Below are positions 34,613 to 46,146 of a stretch of DNA of 64,000 nucleotides, piece by piece. Position numbers and translations under genes: made by a program. The notes beneath the pieces were generated by a model that saw only the letters and a program-made list of their open reading frames with translations, was not told the DNA's origin and did not search any database. Position 1 is the stretch's first letter; each line of letters opens with the position of its first letter. Origin of the DNA: Linanthus parryae (taxonomy: Eukaryota; Streptophyta; Magnoliopsida; Ericales; Polemoniaceae); NCBI GenBank assembly GCA_023055425.1, contig JALGPY010000010.1:50652165-50716164 (forward strand), written 5' to 3'.

Positions 34613-37600
34613 AGGTGCGCGGGGATGTCCTCACACGGGCATGGGGATGTCCCTGGGCAAATCAATCAAATCGAGCAAGTTGCGCTGGCGGAAGCGCCAA
34701 CACAAGGCACTCCAGACGAGAAACTCAAAGAAGCGCCTGAATGCATGGAAGACAGGCCAAGACCACAAAAGCAAGAACTAAAGGAAGTGTTCCTTAGCCC
34801 GAGCGAGGAAAAGAAAAGGCCAGTCTTCCTGAGTGCGGACCTCACAAGCGAAGAGGAACAAGGACTGCTGCAGCTCCTAACTGAGTACAAGGACGTGTTC
34901 GCATGGGAGTACGATGAGATGCCAGGCCTGGATACAAGCATCACCATGCACCGCTTAGACATCATCCCAGGGTCCAAACCGGTCAAGCAAAGCACCAGAA
35001 GCTTCAGGCCAGAACTCAACATGAAGATCAAGCAGGAGATTGTCAAACTCCTGGATGCCAAGTTCATAGAGCCAAATCATCATCCCACATGGCTGGCCAA
35101 CATCGTGCCGGTGGTGAAGAAGAACGGACAGCTCCGCATCTGCGTGGACTTCCGAGATCTCAATCGCTTCTGCCCTACGGACGATTTCCCACTGCCCAAC
35201 ATCGATTTGCTTATCGATTCAACAGCAGGCCATCGCATGTTCAGTTTCATGGACGGTTTCAGTGGGTACAATCAAATCAAGATGGATCCCGAAGATGCGC
35301 AGAAAACTGCATTCATCACTCCTGTGGGGGTATTCAACTACACGGTAATGCCGTTCGGTCTTAAGAACGCGGGCGCGACCTATCAGCGGGCCATGATGGC
35401 CCTATTCCACGACATGATGCACAAAGAGGTGGAATTTTATGTGGATGACCTGGTGGTTAAATCCAAGCACGAAGCGGATCACCTTGCAGACCTGCGAAAG
35501 GTGTTCAACAGATGCAGGAGCTTTCAACTGAAAATGAACCCCATGAAATGCGCGTTCGGCGTGACCTCGGGGAAGTTCTTGGGGTGTGTAGTCCATCGCC
35601 AGGGGATCGAGCCTGACCCTGCGAAAGTGTCAGCCATCACCAGCATGACGCCACCCCACAACCAAAGTACCTTGAAGACATTCTTGGGAAAACTGTCATA
35701 TCTGCGGAGATTCATCCCAGCAATTGCAGAAATCACATGCTGTTTCAGCACTCTTCTCAAGAAGGACGCCGCGTACAACTGGGCTCCGGACCATGAAGCC
35801 GCATTCGAAAAGCTGAAAGAGCTACTCACGTCCTCAAAGATAATGATCGCGCCTCAGCTGGGATCACCGCTTCTGCTATATCTTACATCAACAAGGAGAT
35901 CTATAGGAGCACTCTTGGCTCAGGAGTATGAAGGCCAAGAGAGGCCCATCTACTATATCTCTCGAATTGTGCAGCCTGCTGAATCAAGGTACACAGATAT
36001 CGAACGTCACTGCCTTGCTTTATTCTTTGTGATAGAAAAGTTGAGAAACTATTTTGCATCACACAAAGTAGTGGTGGTCACCAAGAGCGACCCCATAAGA
36101 TATTTGCTAACTTACACTACTCCGGGCGGGAGATTGGCAAAATGGTACATGACCATCTCCCAATACGATATCACATGCGTGAAACCAAGAGCGATCAAGT
36201 CGCAGGCGGTAGCAGATCTGTTGGCACAGTTTCCCGACAACAGCTACGAACCCGTGATCGAAGAAGAGCTCGAAGGCCCTGAAATCTACGCGATCGACGT
36301 GCCCTATTGGACCCTCCACTTCGACGGTTCATCAACCAGGAAAGGAGGAGGCATTGGGATAGTCTTGACAAAGCCAGACGGGGAAGTCATACAGATATCT
36401 GCAAAGCTCAACTTCGCAGTCCCGAACAACGAAGCGGAATACGAGGCTCTCATTGCGGGGCTCCGTGCCGCGAAAGCTTTGGAAGTTAGTAACTTAACAG
36501 TCATGGGAGATTCCAAGCTGATGTTTAAGCAAGCCTCGGGCGAATATGGTTTGAAGGAGATCAACCTCCTGTCTTATCGTACCTTAGTACAGAAACTGAT
36601 GCAACAATTCTGCGATGTGAAGTACGAGCACAAGCCCCGAGCAGACAACAGGCACGCAGACGCCTTGGCAACTCTGGGGTCTAAGGTCAGCATAGACAAG
36701 TGCCCCGCAAGAATTTCCATCGAGGTGCGAACATCGTCGGCATTGACAGAAGATACGTGCGACGACGAACACATGGATGACGCAGACTGGCGGAAAGCAA
36801 TCCTGCAAGCTATTGCAAAAGGCACCAGCAGCGAAAGTTGGGCACTCACAAAAGGATACTGCATCCACGACAACACCCTTTACTACAAGGGTCCTGGAGG
36901 AATACTCATGCGATGTGTCTCCGAGCAAGAGGGACAACAGCTGTTAGAAAAGATTCACCAACACGCTTGCGGAGAAAGCGAGGTGTCAATCTACAGAAAG
37001 GCTCAGAGATATGGCATTCATTGGCCAGGCATGTCAACAGCTGCAGCCCTGATACAAGGGAAGTGCGAAAGTTGCGCACTAATCAAAGACTCTCTACTCG
37101 TCGCCTTAACCGATGACGACACGGACTGGAGGAAGCCACTGTTTGATTTCCTCACCCAGGGCACTGTGCCCGAATCGAGAAAAGAAGCCGAAAAGTTGAA
37201 AAGGAAAGCGTCTCGATACGTGGTACAGGAAAACCTGCTTTGGCGAAGAGGTCACGAGGGCAACTTGCTGCGATGTCTAGACGGCAGAGAAGCACAAGAA
37301 GTCATGGACCTTTCTCATCAGGTGGAGCATCAAGGAGGTGCGAAATTATGCAGACAGCTCCTCTCAATCGGATATTTCTGGCCCACGATGGAAGTCGATT
37401 GCCGTACCAAAGTGCGACGCTGCCAGGAATGCCAATTCAAAGGGAACCTAGTGCACGCTCCTGCTGTGGATCTACATGCACTAGGGACGCCATGGCCATT
37501 TCACACATGGGCTCTGGACTTCATCGGTCCCATACGGCCAACGTCGCACGGGAATCATTTCATTCTTACCGCAACCGAGCTGTTCACCAAGTGGGTGGAA

Positions 37601-38350
37601 GCAATACCACTAAAGACGGCAAATGCGTTGGCTGTGGTCAACTTTATCCAAGAAAGCATCGTATGCAGGTTCGGAATCCCAAACACCATTCTTTCAGATA
37701 ACGGTACTCCTTTTGTTAATCGCCAGGTAGCTGCGAAATTAGCGGAGTACAATATCAGGCAAATATGTTCTACCCCTTACTACCCGAAGGGAAACGGACA
37801 AGCTGAAGCAACTAACAAGACGCTGTTGAGAATATTGAGCAAAATGGTCGCAGATGACCACAAGAAGTGGGCCGACTCTCTAAGCATAGCTCTGTGGGCC
37901 TACAGAACTTCTCCAAGGACACCCACAGGGGCCTCGCCATTTCTACTGTGCTATGGGGCCGAAGCTGTGGTACCTGCGGAGGTTAGAATCAACTCGGCAA
38001 GGCTGGCCTTCCATGCACTCTATGAAAATCAACGCGATCATGACTTAATCTTGCTGGAAGAGAAGCGAGAACAAGCCAAAAGGACTAACAAGCGGTACCA
38101 GGAAAGAATCGCTCGCGCATACAACAAGACAGTCCAGCGAAGGGATTTCGCAGTCGGAGACCTGGTCTTGCGCGCATCTGACCACTGCATGCGAGAAGCA
38201 ACTCACCCAAAGTTCGCAGCTAATTGGGAAGGACCCTTCGAAGTCACAGAAGTCTTCGATAGTGGCTACTGCAGCATACGAAGGTTGCACGGTACAACCT
38301 CAACTCCCAGTTCAATCAACATGCGCTGGATCAAGAAGTACTATCCCTGA
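34613..38350 (+). CDS. Tat pol: RT, RNase H, aRNase H, integrase
   Basis: This frame is in phase with gag-protease. Its first ATG is at 34625, giving 1241 residues. RT motifs are PVVKKNGQLRICVDFRDLN, FMDGFSGYNQI and EFYVDDLVVKSK, all catalytic Asp present. The first RNase H (about 430-560) is degenerate: the usual DAS motif reads TSTRRSIGA. A second, archaeal-type RNase H at about 560-690 keeps DED-type residues in HFDGSS, NNEAEYEAL, MGDSKLM and NRHADALA. The integrase has the HHCC region (HQVEHQGG and CQECQ) and DDE residues in ALDFIGP, LSDNGTPF and GQAEATNKT. No stops interrupt it. The stop is TGA at 38348-38350. This is the only apparently intact replication machinery in the window. Confidence 0.95.
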   Translation, partial: RCAGMSSHGHGDVPGQINQIEQVALAEAPTQGTPDEKLKEAPECMEDRPRPQKQELKEVFLSPSEEKKRPVFLSADLTSEEEQGLLQLLTEYKDVFAWEYDEMPGLDTSITMHRLDIIPGSKPVKQSTRSFRPELNMKIKQEIVKLLDAKFIEPNHHPTWLANIVPVVKKNGQLRICVDFRDLNRFCPTDDFPLPNIDLLIDSTAGHRMFSFMDGFSGYNQIKMDPEDAQKTAFITPVGVFNYTVMPFGLKNAGATYQRAMMALFHDMMHKEVEFYVDDLVVKSKHEADHLADLRKVFNRCRSFQLKMNPMKCAFGVTSGKFLGCVVHRQGIEPDPAKVSAITSMTPPHNQSTLKTFLGKLSYLRRFIPAIAEITCCFSTLLKKDAAYNWAPDHEAAFEKLKELLTSSKIMIAPQLGSPLLLYLTSTRRSIGALLAQEYEGQERPIYYISRIVQPAESRYTDIERHCLALFFVIEKLRNYFASHKVVVVTKSDPIRYLLTYTTPGGRLAKWYMTISQYDITCVKPRAIKSQAVADLLAQFPDNSYEPVIEEELEGPEIYAIDVPYWTLHFDGSSTRKGGGIGIVLTKPDGEVIQISAKLNFAVPNNEAEYEALIAGLRAAKALEVSNLTVMGDSKLMFKQASGEYGLKEINLLSYRTLVQKLMQQFCDVKYEHKPRADNRHADALATLGSKVSIDKCPARISIEVRTSSALTEDTCDDEHMDDADWRKAILQAIAKGTSSESWALTKGYCIHDNTLYYKGPGGILMRCVSEQEGQQLLEKIHQHACGESEVSIYRKAQRYGIHWPGMSTAAALIQGKCESCALIKDSLLVALTDDDTDWRKPLFDFLTQGTVPESRKEAEKLKRKASRYVVQENLLWRRGHEGNLLRCLDGREAQEVMDLSHQVEHQGGAKLCRQLLSIGYFWPTMEVDCRTKVRRCQECQFKGNLVHAPAVDLHALGTPWPFHTWALDFIGPIRPTSHGNHFILTATELFTKWVEAIPLKTANALAVVNFIQESIVCRFGIPNTILSDNGTPFVNRQVAAKLAEYNIRQICSTPYYPKGNGQAEATNKTLLRILSKMVADDHKKWADSLSIALWAYRTSPRTPTGASPFLLCYGAEAVVPAEVRINSARLAFHALYENQRDHDLILLEEKREQAKRTNKRYQERIARAYNKTVQRRDFAVGDLVLRASDHCMREATHPKFAANWEGPFEVTEVFDSGYCSIRRLHGTTSTPSSINMRWIKKYYP

Positions 38351-38579
38351 CTTCTCTCATTTCATACGTTTTATGATAACGTGCTTAATGTCTCATGTGG
38401 CTATGATTTGCGCAATCTCCTCTCCCATATGAGAGGATTGTAATCCCATCTCTCCCATATGAGAGCGTTATAATAAAAGAATTCTCCCAAATGAGAAGTT
38501 CATATTTCTAGCCGTTTATGTTACTCTACTTAATTTGTTATTACTGTTAACAATGGTTTGTTCTCTGCAATAGCAATCC
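38351..38579 (+). other. Post-pol spacer with three small hairpins
   Basis: CTCTCCCATATGAGAG and close variants occur three times (from about 38421, 38450 and 38482). Each can form a five-base stem. They lie directly ahead of the longer tandem array and share its design, a short stem around a six-base loop. Confidence 0.6.
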
Positions 38580-39720
38580 ATACAAAACGCGATCTTAAGT
38601 GATCATCTGAGCCTATCTCCCACGATAGCAGCTAATGCAAACGCGATCTTAAGTGATCATCTAAGCCTATCTCTTACGATAGCAGCCAATGCAATGCGAT
38701 CTTAAGTGATCATCTAAGCCTATCTCTTACGATAGCAGCCAATGCAAACGCGATCTTAAGTGATCATCTAAGCCTATCTCTTACGATAGCAGCCAATGCA
38801 ATGCGATCTTAAGTGATCATCTAAGCCTATCTCTTACGATAGCTACTAATGCAAACGCGATCTTAAGTGATCATCTAAGCCTATCTCTTACGATAGCAGC
38901 CAATGCAATGCGATCTTAAGTGATCATCTAAGCCTATCTCTTACGATAGCTACTAATGCAAACGCGATGTCAAGTGATCATATAAGCCTATCTCTTACGA
39001 TAGCAGCCAATGTAATGCGATCTTAATCGATCATGTAAAGCCTATCGCTCACGATAGCAGCCAACGCAAATGCGATCTTAATTGATCATCTAAAGCCTAT
39101 CTCTCGCGATAGTAGCTAACGCAAATGCGATCTTAATTGATCATCTGAAGCCTATCTCCTACGATAGCAGCCAAGCGCCCATGCGATCTTAATTGATCAT
39201 CTAAAGCCTATCTTTCATGATAGCAGCCAACGCAAATGCGATCTTAATTGATCATCCAAAGCCTATCTCATACGATAGCAGTCAAACGAAAATACGATCT
39301 TAATTGATCATGTAAAGCCTATCTCTCATGATAGCAGCTAAACGCAAATGCGATCTCAATTGATCATCTGAGTCTATCTCTCAAGATAGCGGTCTATACA
39401 AGTACGATCTCAAGCCTATCTGTTACGATAGCAACTTATACACGAAACGATTTTACCTGATCTTCTCAAGCCTATCTGTTACAATAGCAACTTATATGCA
39501 AAGTGATTTTAGTCGATCACCCAAGCCTCTGTTACGATGGCAACGCATGCGCAAAATGATCTTACTGGATCTTCTAAAAAATCTATCTGTTGCGATAGCA
39601 ATTTACGCGAGAAACGATCTCAAGCAGTTCGCTAATAAAGCCTATCTTTTGTGATAGCAGTTCGCACCACTTAATGATCTTAATTGATCTGCTAAAGACT
39701 ATCTGTTACGATAGCAATGT
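38580..39720 (+). repeat. Tandem array, about 53-57 bp units, in Tat 3' region
   Basis: About 20 head-to-tail units share GATCTTAAGTGATCAT followed by CTATCTCTTACGATAG and a short A-rich joint. The first seven or eight units are nearly identical with a 53-54 bp period. Units after about 38960 diverge step by step in sequence and length. CTATC/GATAG can pair as a stem in each unit. Tandem arrays in the 3' untranslated part are known in Tat/Ogre elements. Confidence 0.9.
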
Positions 39721-41178
39721 TGTGAACATGATCTTAAATGATTTGCAACGGCCAACTTCAAGCCCATCCGCCGAGATGGCACAGCTGCGAAGATACGATC
39801 TCGAACGGTCTAGTGAAACACCCGCGAATCAATATATCGCGGATGCGAAACAATTACATAGCATTATGCAAGGCGAAATATGCCGAAACGCATGCGAAAT
39901 TGTATTCTGTTGTAAAGAGATAGCAGATAATACAGAAAGCTATTTATCATTACGAGTCAAATGACTTACAATTCATCCGTCTAGATAGCAGCTTACAAGC
40001 GAAAAGCTCAAATCTAACTACGCAGCCAACATGGCTTACAATACATTCGAAAAGTGGTTGGAAAGCCAACAGAGACACAGTACGGAAACCCGGACTGCAA
40101 AGGATGAGCCCACCGGTTTCAAACACCGGCTACGCAACGCCCAGATCTGCGGGTGAACATCTGTAGCAGAGGGGATCTTGCTCTACGAGAGCCACATGAA
40201 GCCATACGCTCGAGATCCCGCTATCCGACAAGACCGTTGTCAGATATGCACCCCATAACATTTGCCCAAGGAGCCACCGGTTCCGGCGATCCACAGGCAA
40301 GCAGAAGCTCCAAAGGGCAAGGGCTCCTTGTAGACGGGGATGAACGCGACGGTTCGTCATCCCGAGCTCGCAAACGTGAAGGTGACGGATTCTTCTTCGG
40401 AGATGCTGAAGAAGAATTCCGCCGTTCATTACGAGACAGTAGCACGGTCACTTCGGCGCTGCACCTCGCCACGAGGCGGCCGAAAACATGACCTGCACAC
40501 ATAATACACGAAGAAATTTCTTCGAACACACATGAAATGTTATCTGCATCTTCTTTATGATGGTTATAAAGAGCAATAAGCCTCATAAAGTGGATCTTGG
40601 AAACTATTTCTATAGCACAAAGCGCAAACTCAGGATTCAAAACTTGAAGTTGCCATGAATCAACGAAAAACAAGCGTTGAAGCCAGCAGTCGTAAGGACT
40701 CACGGCAAAGCACATGTTTGGGATGAAGAACCCAAATAGCAAAGACAGGGTTTATATAGACCCTGTACAGACTCTTCGGTTGCCTAAGATGAGTCAGCAA
40801 AATTCAAAAAGAGGGTAAGTTCAATCACTTACGCCTTGAAAAGCGGTAACAATCAATTACCCTACTAAAGGCTACGACGATTCAGTTGCGTATCCTAATA
40901 AATGACGGATAGTCATGATTCGGATGGACTTCCCAACGGAAGCGTGCTTATCTGCCGAGAAATTAGCGCGAAAATCAAGCAGAGAATCAATTGCTGATGT
41001 CATAATTGGATATGCACAGAAATGTCCAATCAAATCCCGGAAAAGGGCAAAACGGGCAAATTCATTGTTCGTTGTTAAAAAAAAAGGGGGAGAAACCCTA
41101 GCAACATTACATTAATGTTTCAAAACGTTACATTAATGTTTCAGCTATTTCCTTGCTATTTTTGCAAAATTCGAAAAA
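39721..41178. other. Tat spacer between tandem array and antisense gene
   Basis: No known protein is recognised. On the minus strand a TATA-like TATATAAACCC (40757-40747) precedes a modest open frame (about 40715-40221) with no motif I know. An imperfect direct repeat of ACATTAATGTTTC lies at 41108-41143. The spacer may contain the terminator of the antisense gene, but none is clear. Confidence 0.4.
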
Positions 41179-44100
41179 TCAAAGCAAATTCTTGATTAAG
41201 GAGTCTTGGGGCGCGAACTGCTCGCTCAGCTTCTCCACCTGTTCCACTTCTTGCTTCAATTGCTCGCACCTGGCATTCATCTCATGATACAGCTTCAGAG
41301 CTTCATCAACCCTTTGCTTCTGCTGCTCCACCTTTTGCATCTCGGCTGCGAGATTCTGGTGACCGAGTTTCAAAGTTACAGCCGCGCGAATCAGCGTGAC
41401 TCTGTCCTTAAGAAACTTAAAGCCCATTCTGCCTTGGACTTTGGTCACGAGGTTTTGGCACATGCCACATAGCAATTCAGCACTCTGGACCGAAATGGTC
41501 GCAGGCGTAGCCGCAGATAGCTGCTCCAAAATCCAAATGGCTTCAGTAAGGAACAGCCTCCTGTCAAAGGGCCCGATCTCCAGGGATCTCACAAACGAGC
41601 GAGGGTACCTGAGACGCATTCGAACCACCCAGTCTACATCGGTTTGCTTCAAACCTGAGGAGACGTTAAAGATAAGTTATGACGTCAAAACTCGCAAGCG
41701 AATAATGCGACGTGCGAACAGTAAAACTCTACTTACCAGTTCCTTCCAGAATCTCATGAAGAGAAGGAATGCGGGCTGCCGGGTTGTTCGAGGACTGCCC
41801 TCGCTCCATGACTCTCCTATCAGCTGCGAGCTCTAATCTCTCGTAGTCGGGAGGAAGAATGTAGGCCGCGCCAGCTGCGACTACATTCCCAACCTGCGAG
41901 CCCCAAAAGCTCCACGCAGGAACGGGTGCCTCTGACTCAGTCATCACCGGAGGTGAAGGGACAGCCGTAGTCGTTTGTCGTAGGACACTCTCAGATGCGG
42001 AAGCATTAGCAGCAGTTGTCCTTACCTCGTCAGCACTAGCATGGACATCTTCATCCATCAACACAGTGTCAGCTCCAGCATCGTCGGAAAGCTCGATGAT
42101 GTCCTCACGAGGCACACCCGCGTGGTCAGCAGCTACGACGGGCTTCTCGGTATGGGAGCTCAGAATTGGAACATAGGGCGCAAAAGGCTGACTTCTCTGT
42201 TCCAGCTCAGGTCCCTCAGCATGACCTGCGACATCGAATGCGATGATATAAGGTAACTTGCGCTATAAGCTATTTTGCTATCTTTACTAAAGCTAAAGAA
42301 TAAGCACCTCCACGCGAAGGTGGGATTGAGGTATCTTCGTCATACACTAAGGACGTGGAACCATGCCCTATCAGTGTATCCTCACTAAGCAAGTCTGTAA
42401 GAGGAGCGTGACCTGGGATGCGAATAAACCAGTCATGATTTTGTCTCAAGTTGCTAAAGCCTAGTACATGCGTATCACTCAAATGATTACCTGAAGGTTC
42501 TCCGCATTTGTTTACTAACCAACGGCGGATGTCAGCCTTTGACACACCATGCTTTAACGCACCCACAATAACATCTCTATAAGTTACTGCGAGATTGAAA
42601 ATCTCACCTTTATCGCCGCCTGCGATTTCCTCAAAATCCGCTTGGACTTGCTCCAAGGCTGCTGCATCCTCTCCGATAACCTCATCTTCCTCCTCCGCAT
42701 GGGGAGCTACTTCTTCGGGAAGCTCGTCTTCCTCGACAGTTGGACGCGCTAAGTCATCAACATGCTGCTCTTCGAGGCTCCGCTGCTTCACACGCTCGAG
42801 CTCCTCTTCCTCTCGCCGCCTTCTTCTCTCAGCAGCCTCCGCGGCTGTCTTCTGGGACTCAGCAAGAACGTCCTCGCTTATGGGCTCATCTGAAATGCCA
42901 GAATGGGCATCTCTCTTTTGTCTTTTGACCGCGAGGCCACCAGCGGTCTCATCATCATCTGCGAATACACGAATGGTTTAAAGAAAAGAAGTGCAAAGAA
43001 GTTACGACGACAAGGAAGGAAATGCGACGGAGGTACCTCCTGACTCTTCCTCACGCATCACAACTGTTACTTCTTCTTCTTCATCACTTGCTTGGGGCTC
43101 CTGCCTCTCTTCCTCTCCCTCTTGATCGAAGGGAACGAAAGACTCAACTGCGAAATCTTTTCGCACTTTGCTGGGCATGCGACCTTTGCCTTTGTCCTTG
43201 ATAGAAAGGGACCTCACTGGGGGAGAAGCTGGAGCACTCCTAGGGGAAGAAATCGTAATTCCCTTTTGCCTAGGTCTCTTCACTCTTGGCGCCGCAGTCG
43301 CTGGAGGAGAGGGGTCATCTCCGGGAGGAGACAAAGCCGGAGGATTGTCTATCAGCGAGTCAGCAAAAACATTCATGACTGCGCGAACCTTTGTTTCAAC
43401 CTCAGCGTCCATCCTCCATGACAGCCGGAATGGCTGCTTTTGTCTTCTGGTGGCAACAATGGTGTTGACCAGTGAATTGGAGCGATCACCAGCTGCGAAT
43501 CTCCGCACATGACACTACAACAGTACAGAATAATAGTGTCGGCACAAGGAAATCGAGAAAACTTAACATATGCGAAGAAATTGCTTACATCAGCAAAAGC
43601 CTTGCTGTATCTGACGACTTGCGCGTCGCCTTTCTTGATTGCGGCGACCTGCTCCTTCAGAATGAAGTCAGGGCACAAATGGTTCTCACGGTCCCACAGT
43701 GAGTAGCAACCATACTCAGACTCGCTCAGACTGCAAGTAGGGCGAAACGGAAAAGAATTTCTCTTGATCAAGGGAGCTTTACCCGGCTGCGCGGCCGACT
43801 CTGTCTCGATCCTCGTTCGCTGGGCAACCCAGTATGCGAGCCAGTTCTGGGAACAACCACCCTCGCGGGTTCCCGCAGGCTGCTCAAAAGGAAGATTGTT
43901 CATGAAAACCGTCTCGCACTCCTTTGTTAGCAAGCGCTTCTAGCATCCTCTGACAATGGACTGGGGCCAGATTGATGGGGCCACTGCATCAAAACCAAAC
44001 TGAGGAGAAACTCTAGTGGGGTCAACGTCCACGGTGAGCTTCTCATACCTCGGCGCGAGCTCACGAATATGCTCTGCGAGGGCAGGAAGGGAACCTCGCA

Positions 44101-45461
44101 GGCACCAGCAAAAGAACTCGCGGTACCGCTCATGGAAATGAGGTCCCCTTTCAAAGAGAAGCTCTTCTGAAAAGACCATGCCTTTAGAGGGGTACAGCTT
44201 TGGAAACCATCTCACATTCTCAATACGCGTGGCATAGGGCCTGGCAGTAAACTCCTTCCGTTTGTCGCATATCAAACTCCAAACGCATTTGGGGTTGCCT
44301 GTTCCGAACCATCTCGCAGCTCTTCCGCTGTTGCGTGCTTCTGTCTCGCCTGGGGGACACCACTTTTCAAGTTGGAGAGCAGTTGGAGCATAAGACGGCC
44401 AGCGCTCGAACACCCACATTGTCAAAAAGGAAATATTGACAAAGGTCAGTACATCGAGGCGGCCACGCGACTCCCTCATAGCCAGAACCAGCTGATCAAG
44501 CCTATAGTACAGCGTGCCCAAAACCAAGGGTCCGAGTGCGACTCTCTGGCCAAGAGCGAGCCTCACAGCAAGCGGCAACACATGATAGAAGACTCCGTCA
44601 TGGGGGTGACCATCAATCAGATACCTTGACAGCCAGGCACAGAGAAAAGCACAAATGGTAGCCCTTGCCCTCTACGTAATTCTCGGCCTCCGGGTCCTCG
44701 TTCAGAAGCTTCTTAGTAATGCTGTTGTTCGCATAGTCTCGGAAGAAGTACTGCAACCATTTGTTCCAGGTATTCTTCGCGGATGTATCAACCAGCTGCC
44801 AGTTAGGAAGAGGCTTGGTAGTGGTCCACCGAGTGGAAATTTTCTTCACCTCCGCCAAACATTCCTCCATCTGCGTGTACAAGGCAATCTCCGCAGATGT
44901 CCTCAAGGGAGTCAGAGGGTCTACCTCACCCATGGGGGAAAGCTCGTACAGCATTTGCACGTCCTCGAGCGTAGGGGCAGCCTCGAACTCAGCAAAATGG
45001 AACGTATGAGTCGCAGACGAGTAACGGGACAGAAGGTCTAGAAGCATGGACTGATCCAACTTCACGGCAGCGCCCTTCATAGCCTGGATAGCAAAGTATA
45101 CGCCGGCTTCATTAAGAGTCTCGGCGTGATGATCCAATACGTGGTCAATCCACTCATCCATATAGTCCAATTTCTGGACGAACGCCTGAGTAGAAATCGC
45201 AGTATATGGGAAGTGCCCGTTTTCGATCCCCAATCGAACTACATCCTCGGAACCAACCCACTCGAGCAGGGCTGAGTTAACTGGGCGAGTCAACGTCAGC
45301 AATCGCTCCACTGGAACAGGGTCAGGCATCCTCTTCGCCTTTACCCTCGCATGGTAGAAATCTTTGCCGCCTAAAAAGGGGGCTTTTCGCCACAAGGCCT
45401 GCGGAAGGTCGGGTATCTCTTCATCTTCCTTGACGGGTCTGGTTACTCTTGTCTTGGCCAT
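41179..45461 (-). pseudogene. Antisense PMD-like gene carried by the Tat element, five exons
   Basis: Start is ATG 45461 (MAKTRVTRPVKED), just after an acceptor-like TTTCTCTTTCACAG. Exons are 45461-43589, 43514-43037, 42958-42308, 42225-41737 and 41654-41179. The four introns are 74-82 bp, all GT-AG, and each join keeps frame (phases 0,1,1,1). Exon 1 resembles the plant mobile domain (PMD, aminotransferase-like): PTLEDVQMLYELSPMGE, AFLCAWLSRYLI and LPLAVRLALGQRVALGPLVL. Exons 2-4 are Pro-rich and acidic. Exon 5 ends in a Glu/Gln coiled coil. An extra G in a GGG run (44670-44668) and a TAG (43942-43940) break exon 1. Length would be about 1320 residues. PMD proteins in plants act in silencing and genome stability (MAIN/MAIL1); the role here is unknown. 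Confidence 0.75.
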
Positions 45462-46132
45462 TCCTGTGAAAGAGAAAAAAGGGGGGAGAAATACCACACT
45501 TCAGTTTGAATTTTTGGAATTCAAGATCTATGCGAAGGAAAACGAACAGTTCCGGTACCAATTTCACAAATTGGGGAGTTGCAAGATCCAATGTTGTTGA
45601 AAGACTAAAACGAAGCGGGTTCAAAGATCAAAGCCCCTTCACAGATTTCATGGGTTTGCAGATTCAACGCAGTTCAAGGCAAACACTGGTATTTTAAATC
45701 AAAAATAAACGAGGCCAACCTTGTTTTCTTGAAGCCTGCTTGGATATGCACAATTGAAGAACACGATTTGCAGTTCTGAACTGGTGATTGATTATCTGGA
45801 TCTGCTCTCGAGGATCTCCGGATATCATTCACTTTAAGAGAAAGAAGTGATGCTTTGCAATAATGGGGGATACAAGGTATTTATCCAAAACAATGAAGGG
45901 TTGCGTCCTTTCGATAGTCGAATCGCAACCGTCACCGTCGAATCGCGCAATCACAGGACAAGCTGACGTCACGCCTAAAACCCTAAAGGTCAGACGGCAC
46001 GACTCTAGGGGTTTTAGGTCATAATGACACGCACGGGGGCTGAACTTACCCGTATTTGAATTGGTGCGTGGCGGCGACGCGTATGTTGGTTTCCGCGCAT
46101 GGAAGTCTATACGGCTATGAGTCTTCACGCGC
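45462..46132 (-). promoter_or_regulatory. Possible promoter and leader of the antisense gene
   Basis: On the minus strand a TATA-like GATAAATAC lies at 45887-45879, about 420 bases before the ATG. A pyrimidine-rich acceptor ending CACAG (45464) suggests a leader intron, but no good donor was found. On the plus strand this is the 3' untranslated part of the Tat element. Confidence 0.35.
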
Positions 46133-46146
46133 AGAAAGGGGGCTAA
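46133..46146 (+). promoter_or_regulatory. Tat polypurine tract
   Basis: AGAAAGGGGGCTAA lies directly before the 3' LTR start TGTAGATAC, as needed for plus-strand priming. Confidence 0.8.

Noticed and set aside
38580..39720. Regular repeats that could be mistaken for a CRISPR array
   Set aside because: Units are head-to-tail without unique spacers, the genome is a plant, and the array is part of a Tat element.
40153..40491. A 112-codon plus-strand frame in the Tat spacer
   Set aside because: No motif or start context supports it, and the opposite strand is open over the same bases.
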